A stretch of DNA of 64,000 nucleotides from Sipunculus nudus. Lineage: Eukaryota; Annelida; Sipuncula; Golfingiida; Sipunculidae. The DNA lies in assembly GCA_026874595.1 (NCBI GenBank), contig CM049316.1, positions 7,208,339 to 7,272,338 of the forward strand, given 5' to 3'. A model generated the notes under the pieces. The model was given only the letters and a program-made list of their open reading frames with translations, had not been told where the DNA came from and did not search any database. Within the stretch, counting starts at the first letter, position 1. Each line of letters opens with the position of its first letter. A program made the translations under genes and the position numbers. Below, in pieces: positions 13,801 to 28,800 of this stretch.

Positions 13801-16800
13801 GCAATCAAAACAAGGTGTATCACTCGAAAGCTGGAAGGACCACACCCTATAAAAGAAACAGGTCCAGGTTACAGGCGTGTTGACATCACAATGTATCAAA
13901 CATTACACCCTGGAATGAACCCCCAGTCAGGGTGTAAAAAACCTGGGAAAACTTTCACACAGGGTTTGAAATTAGTTATTTCTAGGCTGACTCTTAATCG
14001 AGGTCAGTCTACATATCTGTTTTGTGGTCAGTCTACACATCTGTTTTGTATTCATTCTACACATCTGTTTTTTAGTGTCTACACATGTGTTTTGTAGCCA
14101 GTCTACACATCTGTTTTGTAGTCTATCTAGAAATCTGTTTTGTAGTCAGTGTACACATCTGTTTTGTAGTCAGTCTACATATCTGTTTTTGGTCAGTCTA
14201 CACATCTGTTTTGTTGTCAGTCTACACATCTGTTTTGTAGTCAGTCTACACATCTGTTTTGAAGTCAGTTTACACATCTGTTTTGTAGTCTAGCTACAAA
14301 TCAGTTTTGTAGTTAGTCTACATTCGTTTTGTAGTCAGTCTACACATCCGTTTTGTGGTCAGTCTACACACCTATTTTGTAGTCAGTCTACACATGTTTT
14401 GTAGTCAATCTTCCCATCTTTTTTGGTCATTCTACACATGTTTTGTTGTCAGTCTACACATCTGTTTTGTTGTCAGTCTACACATGATTTGTGGTCAGTC
14501 TACACATGCTTTGTGGTCAGTTTTCACATCTGTTTTGTTCTCAGTCTATACATCTGTTTTGTAGTCAGTCTACACAACTGTTTTGTTGTCAGTCTACACA
14601 TCTGTTTTGTTCTCAGTCTATACATCTGTTTTGTAGTCAGTCTACACATGATTTGTGGTCAGTTTTCACATTTGTTTTGTAGTCAGTCTACACATATGTT
14701 TTGTAGTGAGTCTACACATCTGTTTTTAGTCATTCTACACATCTGTTTTGTAGTCAGTCTACATCTGTGTGTTGTCATCAGTCTGCTCCTGTGAGACATC
14801 AGTGGTATTATTGATTCAATAAACATTGTCTTCTTCATACTGTCTGTCATTAGGTTAAATAAACTGTCATTAACAAACATTAATTTTCATTGATAAACAT
14901 TAACTTTAAAAACAACACCTTTCATTAATACATGTTCCCTTAGATTAAGAGTTTACTTCATAAATACATGGATGTCTGATTGATATTTTCATAAATTTAC
15001 TTGATAGTAATAAATCTGTATATGCTTTAATGAGAGTGCTTAGAAATTCAAACAATTTGAATGACCAGCATACATGTGCAGGCAGTGTGACAGAGTGCAC
15101 TGCAGAGGCACCTGGTGAATGAATTGTGCTTTAATCACAAGGCGACCCTCAAATACAAGTGCTTCCTGAACTTATAAAATGGGAGCTAATATATATATTC
15201 AGCTAAATCGAATTACACTAAATGTGTGCCTGCTTCCATTATAAACAAAGGATAAATGGTAATTTGCCAAATAAATATTGTGATGATAATAACAGTTATT
15301 TACTAATAATAAACTGAACTTCATGCAATCAAAATAGGTTCATATTAAAGAGAACTAATAATACAGAGTGCCTGCTTTTTATAAACTAGGGTTAATTCCA
15401 GGGTAATGACAGACAAGATGGTGTGGTGTGAACGCGCCTGCTGTCACTTACTGAAGGTCCATCCTTTGAGAGAAGTGTCGGTGGGGTGAATGGTATGATA
15501 AGGGCTATACTGAAGAAACAAAGGAACAATAACGAGTTAGAGAGCATCTCCATACACCCTCCAGTACAAGCCAAATGCAACACGCAGAACAATGCAGCGC
15601 AGCAGCCAAGCATGGCCAAGATCAGAGAGGAAAAGGTCAAAGGTCAACAAAAGCCAAAAATCAATAAGATCCAAAGGTCAGCAAGAGGGAAAGGTCAGTC
15701 AGCAAGGTCAAAAGTGGTGCAAAATTCTGTGCATTGTGAAATCTGTTAAAAAGCGGAAATGTGTTGCCAGTAAAGCTTGTTGTTCAAAGTAGGACTGACT
15801 TCATGGGCAATTTAATGACAATAAGGTAATTAGCTTTTTTTACCATATTATGCTAAACTTTTAACAAATTGTTGTATTAAATAAAATTATACATCTTTAT
15901 GATTCCTTTAAGATTGTCAATACTAATGACCAAAATAAAGTTACACTGTAACTTACAGCTTGGATATATTGGCCTAAAGTTTTATTTTTCAACAATTCTG
16001 TGCTTGTTTTCTCATTGATAAATGTTTAAATAATATTATTTTTGATTGGATTCAATCAATATACTTCAGTCAAGTGCTTTTCATGAAGAAGGTAAAATAA
16101 ATGCTTGTGGTGAAGAAATTAAGTGTTGATTAAAGCACATCAAAAGCTGTGATATATGGTCGTTGGGAGGTAAGCCTTTTTCATACTTTGTTTAATGTTT
16201 TTCATATTTTGTGTTTTATTCAGAATGAGAAATTAAACAATCCAGAAGATAAATAAAAATATAATGAAAAACATATAAAATATAATGAAAGCAAAATAAA
16301 ACAGAAAAAGTGGAGTGAGAGAGAAGCAGTGAATCAAGAAACAACAAAAGCAAAAAGAAATAACCAGCAATGCAGGCCACCTGAAACAAAGTTAAAATGA
16401 ATCAACATGCAATGTAATCAACAATAAAATATTACCGTAATCCACCTACACCGGGCAGAACTGTGAATAGCCATGCTGTGCTTGCATCATGGTCACACGG
16501 CACATGAATATTCATGCACATGTACAGATATCACATAATCTCAAACCCTCTCAGTGGTCATTTAATACATCCATCATAAAATACAAAGGTATATTCTTTT
16601 GATGCTGTATCGTTATGACATCTCCCATTTGCATTCAGAATGTGCCAGACAAAAAGGACAAAGATAACCCTAAAAGCTGGTACATCCAAAATTTCAGGAG
16701 TGAAGGTTACAGTCAATATACTTTTACTCTATTTTCTCTGCTCTGTGTTCTGTATTTCTGGAAGAAAATTATGCGTTTATCAGAAAACAACACAGCATCA

Positions 16801-19800
16801 TTTCTGATCAGGATATCACTAGTTTTCTCTTTACATTCTTATACTCCCAGTAACAGTCATTCTTTATACAATATGAAAAAAAATCCATACAAATTATTGG
16901 ACGACATTGTATTTGAAAGGCAATCCATATGAATGTAATCTACAAGTAAAGATGGCTATCCACAATTACGTGCCCCTGTAAAGCCATATAATTAAGAACA
17001 GACATAAAACCCATGGTCAACATCGCAACTTACGTGGGTTCCAACCAGTGATTGGCAGCTCAAATTGCTGAGGGCTAAGGTAGGGGTACACGGGCTAGAA
17101 CGAGGAAACGTGAGACAAAACCAACTAAACAAATCCAGGCTATAATCATAACACAGCCAAAGTGAAAGCAATGCTTAGCCTGTGCTGTATTAATAAAGCA
17201 AGCCATGTTCACCATGAAAAACTCTCATCAACTATAGTCTGTATCAGTACCCATGTCTGCATGTTTTTTGTGATGACTTATTTTTTATAAAAGTAGTTCA
17301 GTATGAAACTTCCTGGTACAAAGGTTTTATGAGGTGTTCTACTGACATCCTGAGTGAACACTAATGTTTTACCTGGCATTTATGTAAGAAAGAGGTCCTT
17401 GTCCCTCAATTTAGCAGCGTTGAAAAACTAAATCCTTTTGACTTCATATTATATCATATTACATGGAATTAGAAGAACACCTGAATATAAAATGAGGCCA
17501 ATATATATATATATATTTATATTCAATCTTTTTACAGAAAAAACACTGGAACACTGATCCTGGTACAGACTATAGGTGGCACGCTATATAGCAAGACCCT
17601 ACCTGAAAGAGAAGTCAAAACTACACACTGTAAGATAATAAATAGCTACCTTCTACTTGTTACATTTATAACCAAACTACTTTGCATCTAAGTGAAAATA
17701 AAAAGAAATAAAAGTAAATGATAAGAAATAAAAGCTAATAATGAGAAATAAAGCCAATAAAACTCATCAAACACTATTCTTTCCAAACCCACATTTTTAT
17801 CTGTGGTGTCAGTTGAACCAGGAAGGGAAAGCTAGAGGTCACCACCAGAGGGAGCCAGATGCTGTTATTACCCATTTTCCACAATTAACCATGAGTGCAG
17901 CAGTTATATTAAATTTTTAAAAATTGCCACCCCATGCCTGAATATTTCACTCAATTGTAAAAAAAAAAATGAAAATGAAAAGCACAAACACACCAACATC
18001 AGGGTCATCAATCAAATAAATTTAAAAATATATACCCCTGATGTATCCCTGACTCAGTTTCCACTGTCCCTGACCAATTAAATACAGAGAATATTAATAT
18101 AACTGAATGTTTCCACACCTGCATTGCTCTGTCATCATTACATAGAGTTTAGTGAAGGCAAAATAATCAACTGCAAAAGTCAGTATAAATGAATCCCCAT
18201 TGCAAATTAAATGTGACATTCATCGTTACTGATTTCACCCTAAATTGGTTAATCATACAAATATATATACCGGTAAATGGAAATAATTTGTTGCTGAGTA
18301 GTTTCTGCACTGATTCACACCTGATAATGTTGTAACAATAAAACAAAATCTGTTGTCTTGAAAGTCAGTTTAGTTTGTAATTCTATAAATTGTAAAATAC
18401 TGTGGTTAGTTCATATTCACAAGGATAAATTTTATGATTTACCTTATTTCAGTTACTAGTTACTATAGGAGCATTTGTGAGTAGAAGTCCAGTTCTTTAA
18501 TGCTGGATAATACAACAGATCAGTAATGGTTTATTTTACCAACATCTTCTGCAGCAATGTTCAAGCATAACAGCTTCTATTCTTAGCATTCTTACCCATA
18601 ATTAAATAAAAAATAGATAAACATCTGTTTACATGCAGTGAATACCAGTTTATTATTGTGCTGGACCTGTGGTTTTATGAAGAAGCACAAAGCTGTCATG
18701 GAAGGCCATGCATTTTATCATTGTCTAGATAGTACTCAAAACCAGATCAGGTGAAAATTAGTTTTTTCTTTACCAATTTCAAATTAATTAACTTGTTTCG
18801 TTTCAACAATATTGCACTTTCATGAGTTCTATTCGTGACATCTGCGGATTGCTGAGTTGAATTCAGGGTGCATTCCTGTTTTGGTTCTGGTAAACATAGG
18901 CAACCCAGGCTGCCACAGGCAAGGTAAAATAAATCCCCCTGATGTGACATGTTGAGTTTATTGGTGAGGTAACTCACCATGTTTTCACTGAGCTGTCTTG
19001 ACAAAACTCGAGACTTAATATATTTAATGCATTGAGGAGATACGTGCAATCTTGCAGAGGTTCTGTATAAATGACTTTAGCAAAAAAAAAAATAATTTTA
19101 AAATATTTCTAATATGAATCCCTTGAAAAACATGAAGGAAATCATAGTACATGGAATTTTTCATAAACTGGTAAGACCATTTTGGGAATCAATCTGTAAC
19201 CACAAAATGACAGATTAAATTATGTATAAATGCAATATCTTAAAATTTTGATTATCTCTTCAGTGACAACTGATGCATTATGGTATTGATAATTTGTTAA
19301 ATATTATACACTCCGTCTGCAACGTAAATATGCACTCCCTGAGAATGGCTGAGCTCTGGCTTTCAAGTGCACTAATTCAAAGAGAAGAAAAACTACTTAT
19401 ACTATACTATGTATTTCATGAGTAAAAGCCTAGCTGATTTCAATTTCCTAGTTTATCAGATATCAAATATTTATCAGTACATGATAAAAAATATTGGAGA
19501 CTGGAAAAAAAGCCCTAAAAAAATTAAGAACACACAAAATATAAATCAAAACTTAAAATTTTAGACCATATAAAGATTGGCCTGAATATATAGATAATCA
19601 ATTAACAATACGCAAATAATATTATGTTCACCTTGCAAAACTAAACATTCAGTCAGTCTGTCATCAATTTTCAAGTAAAATTATATTAAACTAAAGGATA
19701 ATAGCATTCATGTTTTTATGTCAGGTTGTCAGCAAAACAAATATAAATGAACAAAACTGTATCAGTAGCATTTTGGTTGTGATTTTGAGGCCTCTCTCTA

Positions 19801-22800
19801 TATTTAACTGAACACAAAGCTTCATGATATCTTATGGTGTATATTACATAAATCATGTTCAGGAAGAGCACATCACTAAGATGTATTATCTTCCTGAAAA
19901 AAAAACTAAGCTATGCATTGGGTACAGGATCAGGTATTATAGAACTAGGTTTGTTTAATTAATACAAAGGTTACATGTAACCCCCATGGAAATGGCATAG
20001 TGCTGAGTGCTACACAAGGTAGTCTTGTAAAATAAGGATGCTGTATAACAGTGACAACAACATCATACTAAGGATGAAGTGAGAGTGTAGCTCCACATAA
20101 TGGTAAGGATTAGGCCCATTATTTAGAGGTCTTCTCATACCCTGGTTTACCACACTAAATAAGAGCTTTTGACATAAACCTTCTTTCTGTCACATGTGAA
20201 CGATGAAGATTACTGATGGTCATGTGACTGTCATGTATATTTTACAAATACTTAACTAAATTTAATGTGTATCAGTTAGTTTATCTACATTCTGAACAGT
20301 GAGACTTTTACATTATACATTGTGTAAAACTTACTTTTCACAAGCTTTAAACTACAAAGATGATCAGAAAATAAATGTCATGTTTATTATGGTAAAACAG
20401 TTACAGAAAAACTGAAATTTGGATAGCAGATTAATGTATGGATAAGTGACTATTAATGTCAACATACCTCATGTGTATGGTATATAATGTCTTAAGTCTG
20501 GAAGAACTGACTGTGGGTAGAGATTACCAGCATACGAGTTGACCTGGGTATGTAACCTTCATAGTGCACTGATCAGTGGAGTATGAATACTTGTACATGT
20601 ATTATAGTGACTGTTGAGGTAAAGGTCACAAAAACTTGATTAATTTTACAGTAATTGCCTAAAAAAAGTCTGATCTACTAGAGGGTTTCCATTGAAATTG
20701 GGTTATTATTCTCTAAAACTTAAATATGTTGACAGTTTGGCAGTGAATTGAAAGAGAATGGCCAAATGTCCAATACTTGATGATAAACTTCATCACAGGA
20801 ACAGGTAGTGGCTCAAACGCCTTGCTAACCCATCTTCTCAGTTACATGATTTACAATATCTTTAGCACCCTGCAAACAATCAGCAGCTGACATAGGCTTA
20901 ATTTTGTGTCAGTGACCACTGATATTTATCATCATAAATGCAAAAAGTACTTTGCAACACATTTATTTCATCCAAGAGGCTTACATCTCATTCCCTCCAC
21001 GATGCTTAATTTCTTAAACTGATCTATGATTCATGAAATATTGCCAAATTTCAATGGGCACCCCCTGTGGAACAAGCTATGAATATCTTTTGTGCAAAAT
21101 CTGAAAGGCACCAGTGCACTTATGTTTTGTCTCAGTAAAGAGTAATATACAAAACTGGATGATAACAACTTCAGTTACAAAGGAGGAAAGAAATAAAGCT
21201 ATTATTCACAATTACAGAAGTATATATAGATTGAATGAAAGGATGCTACTCTAATTCAGCAAACAAATAGATATGCAGAGCACACACAAGGCAATGCTTA
21301 ACTAATCAGGCTCCAATATTTTCATTCTATATGAGAGATCAGCTCAAAAGAAGAGCAAGCCCCAGATACCTGCCCCACCCAGCACTACAGACACACTATA
21401 AGGCTCTGTACCACAGCCACATACACTATCATAGTATACAATATAGACATACACACACAATATACAAAATACAGAACAGTTGTTCATAACATATAACATA
21501 TATTTGAGATTACTGACGATTATCTCACATTTAGATCACATTTAAAGAAAAAGAAGGGAAAAATAGACTATAGAGTAAATTTCTTTATACTTAAAAACAT
21601 TTAATAAAGAAACAGTTCTACTTATAATCTATGCTTCTCACATCTTTACTACACAATAAAACCTTACAAGAGAAGTATATTTAATTGAACAGACTGAAAA
21701 ATCTATACACATTATGTATAACCAGACTTGGATAAAATGCTTAATCAATTATATAAGCCACCTCACTGAGCTTTAATGACTTTTAAATTTAGATACTTAT
21801 TAATGAGAACATGTATTTTCAAAGAACAAGTGACCTATGGGTCATGATGCTCAGCTGATGAATATGCTAATTACTGGAGGAGCATATGTGTTATATTATG
21901 TTAAGACTGAAGATGTTGTATTTTATTGTTTCACTTATTTATGTGTACTGTTCAAACTTTCATGTAGCTTAGGAAGATTGATGCCTGAATAAGTTATGTT
22001 AAAGCTTTAATTCTGAATATAAGTATTGAGAAATTGAGTATTTTGTTTTTATCAGTAACAGCAAAAGAAACAGGGGTTATGTAATATAATGTTTTAATTT
22101 CAGCCAGATTAACATTAACAGGCTGTGTTTTTGAAACTGGTATCAGACCTCATGTCGGTGCTTAACTGGAGGAATTTTACACCAGTCATTATGATTCATG
22201 GGATTTATTAATGGCTATTACTTGTTTAAAATTGAAATATTTTGGTTGATATTTTATGTAGGAATGAGGTCACAATGACACAGTACAAGAATTGGCAAGA
22301 AATTTTATCAACACTTCTCTCAATGTCAAATTGGAATGCTGTAGCCGTTGCATTTACAAAATGTTCCCTATAGCTGTTCCTATGATGACCTGGACAGATA
22401 GGTAGGCGACGGACGAAGACCAATCTCTACAAACCTCCATTTAAGTGTATTAAAACTGCAGAATTAATCAGGAGAGAGTTTGGACACTTACATTGGTTAT
22501 GACAGCTTCTGAGGGTGAGCGAGTCATTTCTGATGAGTTCTGTCGACCTGGGGACTTGGACACGTTTTTTGTTCCAAATGCACAGCACAACATCGCCAGG
22601 GTCTGAACGTCGTAGATTCTGCTGTAGTGGTCAAGCCTGGGGATATAAGTGTAATGTTACATGCAAAATTTTTACCCCATTAATAGCAAATGTGAAACCC
22701 CCTTTTTAAGTCCCACCCTGGCATATGTTCTTAAAGTAAAACATACCTCCCAGTCAAGATTTGAAAAATAAGGACCAGCAGTTTTTTCAAGATATGTCAT

Positions 22801-25800
22801 TGATATTGTTCTTTTACTTATGCTTGATTTAGCAGGCACAAATACAAGAAAACAAAAATATCTGAAGAATAGATGAAAAGCAACAGTAATGGGTTATCAA
22901 CATTAATAAAAGAATACTTAAACTAGGCCAATATATGCCATAGTTCATTTAACTCCACTTACAGTGACTTCAGCATCCTCCGACCAAATGCATGCGTCGC
23001 CCAAGGAGACTCCAAGTCAGGGTTGTTGCTTGGTTTCAGTGTTGAGCTACTCATCAATGCTGCGAGGGACCATGTCCGCACCAGGTCTGTCCGGCCATTC
23101 TCTTCGGCCACGGCAGAATTCTTCGTACACATCAAGGGGACGTCTTCACTGTTGATGCTGAGAATGGTAAGATAGCAATAACAGTCAGATAACCAATGTT
23201 GCAGTTAGTGAATGACCTGATCATGAGCATTTATAAATTGAACACTGATGAAAACAAACTAGATTTTTTTAAAATTGATGTATACATGAATAATATTTCA
23301 AATTTTAAAATGGCTGTGTTCAAATATACTAAAAACTTTTATAAATATTAAGGATTTAATATGATTTTGATGTTTCAGCTATTTAAGCATTAGGGTGACA
23401 AAAATTATATTTTATTATGTCATAACATTCACTTTAGGCAGTCAAGACTGGGTCATTGTAAGAACTACTGGTGTGTTTTCTAAAAATATCTAAATGTCAG
23501 GTACTAGATGTGTACAAGCATTTTACAAGCTTACACGTATCCCTCTGCCAGCTTTCTGCTTGGTGCTATGAGAGAGCTGATGTCGTAGATGATGACAGTT
23601 CCTGTTTTCTTGTCAGATTTGTGTACGGAGCTCACACTGTCTGCCGTGGCTTCTCTTCTACGAGGCCGAGTGCGTGGCCTCCTCTGTAAAACATATGAAC
23701 TTGATCTTACATGTAGCTACAGAGGACTGTGACTTTTCAATTATGGTGTAAAAATATGGTGTAAGGTCATTATTTAACAATCAATATAAATTTATGGAAC
23801 TGGTACTCAAATCACAGTATTTTCTTGTGTAATTACACGGCCACATTTATGGAAAGCCATGCATTCACCATTGAGAAACTTAAGCTTGGTACAATTTATA
23901 CTCAAGTGTTTCAATTGTAGTAAAATGTCAAAACTGTAAGTGATATTTCCTAAAATAAAATAGTAGGAGTTTCATACAAGTGAGTGTAACATTTTTCAGA
24001 TTTCTAAAGAGCTGTATTAAGGGCATGTGTGGATATCTAAATAACATTTTCTAGCTGTAAATACTACGATTTTCGCTTTTTAATGAAAGGAAAGGACAGT
24101 CCTAAAATAGAAGGCCAGACAAAATGCCATCACCATAGCAATATAAGCATGACTTAGAGTGAGTCAAGCTAAAACATTCATGAAATACATAAGATCAAGC
24201 TTACCATGCCACGTTCTATAATTCTGTCCTTCTGTTCATAAAAGTTGGAAAGCATGTTGGTGTTATCCCTGGGAGGACTGCGGGCCAGGTTGTATATCCT
24301 CTGTGGGTGGCTGACTTGCACAAACTGTGACACTGCTGTGATGGCCCTGGAAGGATGAAAGGAGACAGGTTGTCACATACACAAAGAGTCACACAGCTCT
24401 ACTCTAAAACTGTCACATCACTGCAAGGTCTGTGAGGTCACACTGCTATGGGGCTCACATTATTATGAATATTCATGAGGGGATTCCCAGTCACATTAAA
24501 ACATGTGACAGATGAGGGGCAGGAATATACAGGAAGACTTTTGACAAATTTTTGTTGGAATACATGGACACAGTTTTTCATAGGACAGCAATTTCTCATC
24601 TGTTAGTGCCTGTGTTAGCATTAGATCATATAAGAATGGCAAGTATTTTCTTTGTTTAATAATGCGTGCAATTTCAGCTGTTTGTTGTAAATATGAAAGG
24701 AAAATAGAGGATTTACAAATTTGACTAACAAATTTGATAAATTTTATCAATTCAAAAATGTTTGTAAAATAATATCAGACAATTTTAACCTGCAAATGCA
24801 AAAGTTAAAGTAACAGACAAGAAGCTTGGTAGAGATCTCTGGTACCCAGTCTCTGAACAAGACCAACACAAAGTTAAGGCAGGCGTTTATTTAATAAAGG
24901 CCATGTTTTGCCTGGCCATTGAATTAGGCAGGCATCTATTTAAAAACAGGCGTCAATCAAGGAAATATTGTATGATACATAATTATATATATAAAATACA
25001 AACAAAAGTACTGATTCAGGAAATATTGTATGTTGTGTAATTATATTTATATAAAATACAAATGAAAGTACTGATCAAGGAAATATTGTATGTTTGTAAT
25101 TATATACTGCAGATTCAGAAATATTAGTTGGGATTTTATTTTCCTGGTTTTTGTGGATCAAGATAATCCACGAATTCATGATTCCAGCGATAAAAAAAAT
25201 CACACAGAGGATATACGGTATCCTAACGGTAGCTGGTGGTTGACTTTATATATATATATATATAATTGTTACCGCTGGCTGATTTTCAATAAAGATACAA
25301 AAATTGTTTACTATTGTTAAATGATTGTCTTTGATACATTATTAAATGCACCGAATTGCTTTTTCCTAAATTAATATAAAAATATGGGATTTTTTATAAA
25401 TATTCTTTTGTCAATCATATTATTTCCCCTAACATCGAACAAACACGGCCAAAGGATATGTTTACAATAAAACAATATCAAAGTATAATTTAAACTGAAA
25501 ACGTATCCCCACATTTCCTCATTTCCTCAACATTTCGGGTGAAAAATTCAAGAACAGAACCACATTTCCGTCGCGCATAGCGGTACTTCTAACACGCCAA
25601 GAACGGTACACAAGTTCCAATGTTCGTAACCACAGCTACCGAGGCACGGCTTTTTCAGAACCGGCCTTTTCAACCTTCTTTCAATAGAGATTAAAGGAGA
25701 CTTACGCTACCTATTGGCCTTAAAGACAAGGACCGTGTAAACTCTTTGCATTACCGTGGGACGCGAAAGACCTCCTTTTCCGAATATTGAGACAACAGTT

Positions 25801-28800
25801 GTGTGCATAACAGTGAGCAATTGATAATACATGCAGGGGGTAGTTCTTCCGAATATTGCCGATAGTTGTACATATATTTTAGGGTAAGTACGCGTCACAG
25901 AATACTATTATGCAAATTATTTCTTTGTAATCTTCAAATATAGTTGACATGATGAATGACGAATGAACCGTGTCTCGTCCCACCGGGCCGTCCGGGATTT
26001 ACAGGCGCCACATGTGACTACCGCCTAGATTAAAAAAGTTAAAAACCTCATGTGGACTGTCCAGTTTCATTTTTCCTCTGGTTAAATGATGGTTTACATT
26101 TTCTGTCAACGTGGTGTGATCGGGTGTTATAACTAATAGCCGATGTATCGGGTGTTACAACTAACACCCGGTGTATCAGCCAGCACGTGTCGGTCACGGC
26201 TGATTAATTCTTTGTTAGGCTTGGGTCAGGCGGAGCTTGTTTGTTCAACACTAACCCGATTGACCGCGTTACAGGCGCACCGTGTGATAAGCATCAAAGC
26301 CGAACCACCTGTGTACGTCGGGCTTGTCTTCCTTGTGCAAATAGAGGTATTAATAAACATAATTTCCTGAAGTTTTCTTTGTCTTTCCACGAATTCAAAT
26401 ACCCCACGATATGCGTTTTGTACAAAAACCACGAAATTTTAAGCCCACGATATTATCTGAATCTACAGTATTTAAAATACAAATCACTGATCTTTATTTG
26501 ATTTAACACTGGCATGTACCTTGGGTGGACATCTGCGCTTGATGATATTCTCCTAAACGTTCCTTCTTTCTTTCTGGTAAAACACACAAGATACCCTGAA
26601 AATATACGGAAAAAACTACTGGAGACCTTACTCAGTGTAGACTGCTTGAAACAGCAAAGCACAGAGTGGGCGCAGTAATGATAGATATGCTCATGAGAAT
26701 ACTGTGGAAGTGCTTTTGTTAGCAAGTTTTTGCGCTTAATTAAGAACATGTATTATTTTGATGTGATCGTTGGTCTCTTGGAACACTGCAGCATTCTCGT
26801 CCGACACAAAGTCATGTGGGTCTGGTAATCCTTCCATGCGGGATTGCTTGAGTTAAGGCATCTACAACCAGGATGTTAGAGTTGTCATGTTTTTATATGA
26901 GTCCATAGCAAGTGATACTGCAGCTGAAATTCCCTCCGATTTGTGAAAACAACTGTGAAACAAGAAGCCTTTGAAGACCTTTGAAACCTCCCTCCCAATG
27001 ACTTAGAAGTATGATGGAATTGAGAGCCAGCTGCAGGTGTTTCAGCTTTGTTTGTTGTTCACATAAAGCCGGATAGTTCTAGTTAGTAATCACATTTGTT
27101 GTTGTTGTTGAGCAATTGTACAACTTCCTTAGATGTCAAACAACATGGCTGGGTGCAGTACCATTACACTATCAAATGTTACCGGTTCAGATTAATTATA
27201 ATTTGTTTACACCTTACGGTCACAATACTCAGTCGCCCATGGCATATACACAGTCACCAAGAGCTTGTTAGATGGGAGGTAGTTTATGCTACAAACCTGT
27301 CTAGTATATTCCTGTTTAAATATTTTCATATTTTAATACAAAATAAATTACCTATACAAACTGATTTGTGCTAAAATTTGAACTGCACTAAAGCTGTAAA
27401 ATGAAAAAAGCACAAATATTCAGACACGCCAAATTAACCATTTCCACAGTAAATCTAAATCTTTGAAAATTTAAAAAAAAAAAAGAAATCACCAAGGCAA
27501 CTGACCTGCTCCACAAAACCTGGCTCCGGATGTCCTTGGGAAGGGCACTGACATGTCCTGGACGTAGGATTCGGGGTAGTATGGGAACCCTCCTAGTGGA
27601 TAGCTGTTGTGGATATCTGGGTCAGATGTCTGGCCATCCTCCTGCTGTTAACACAAATGATTATGACCATAAATACCCTGACAAAAGTGCAAATTATTTA
27701 GATGAATAAATTGAACTTACTGCCTGCAAAACAAATCAACCAAACTGTGAGGGCTGGTAAAACAAACTCCTACACAATTACCCTAATATTTTGTTTTTAA
27801 CATTTTTCATTTTTTTTTCCTGGAATAGAATTTTGATTGTTATAACAATGAAAATATATAAGCATCAAGACTATTTCTAGGTTACAGTTATTTGCAAATA
27901 CTAATCTGACAAACATAGAGATGAAAGTGACACATGTTAACTTTTCTTTAAAACATAAAATTTGGTTATGCAGATTTTCTTTCTACTGCTAACAAGAAAT
28001 GCCTCTCTATACTTAAAGTAAGTCCAGTGGCCATGAAAGATTCCCTTGAATGGATGTGAAACATGTTCAATTATTCAAATAGTAAATAAGAGAGTGTATA
28101 AAACTGATTAGCCAAGTTACAAGGATTTTATTGTCAGAAGGTGAAGTTCAGCTAGAATGGACAAATAACCATTATGTGAAAAGAATAGAGCACACACTTT
28201 CAGACTCTGGTTGATAAGAAAGCCATCTGAAACTCAGTAGATAAGTGCCCATTTACTTTTGAAGACAGCAATATCAGTGAAATGTTCAAGGTAACAGATT
28301 GGAATTCTTTTCTTGCTCTGATGAGTATCTGGATATAACTTGTGTGTGTGTGTTTGACTGTGCATGGAATTTTATGGTGGATTCATGTTAACTGAAACTG
28401 AGAGAGCAACTGATGCAGTGCCCATAAATGCACACATTTTGTGATGTTAATTACTGAGGATTCACTTTTAAACACTTACTGTGATATTGTCCAGGCTGGT
28501 CATGAGCATACGTAAACAAGGCTCCAGACATGATCGATTATGCTTCACGTGCCAGGAGGCTAAGTCTTGAAGTGACTGGAGAATAAATAAAATAAATTAA
28601 AATTCATAGTCATCATTGGTATTTTTTTCATATTTCATTTACATTTTCACTGAAGACACTGAAAGGTTTACAAAACAAGAAGAAACAAACATTATTGTAT
28701 AACAAAATATATTTAATCTTAAACTTAATATGAATTGAAGGAACTGAAAAATGGGGTTGAATTTTCACTATCTTTAGTGATTCGTGCAGGTTCCATTTTT

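Larger units (their letters stand above)
22637..26519. other. WDR59 introns between exons 14 and 18
   Basis: Apart from the exons listed, this stretch holds a three-copy tandem repeat (24960-25107) and an inverted-end element (25105-26470). Introns 22637-22962, 23158-23534 and 23684-24204 show nothing beyond splice sites. Confidence 0.6.

Noticed and set aside
14003-14790. CRISPR-like regular array and repeated VSLHICFV frames
   Set aside because: There are no unique spacers between repeats; it is a contiguous 24-base minisatellite in a eukaryotic intron.
16615-16932. 105-residue plus-strand frame in WDR59 intron 18
   Set aside because: Composition is that of random AT-rich sequence and it is on the opposite strand in an intron; nothing recognised.
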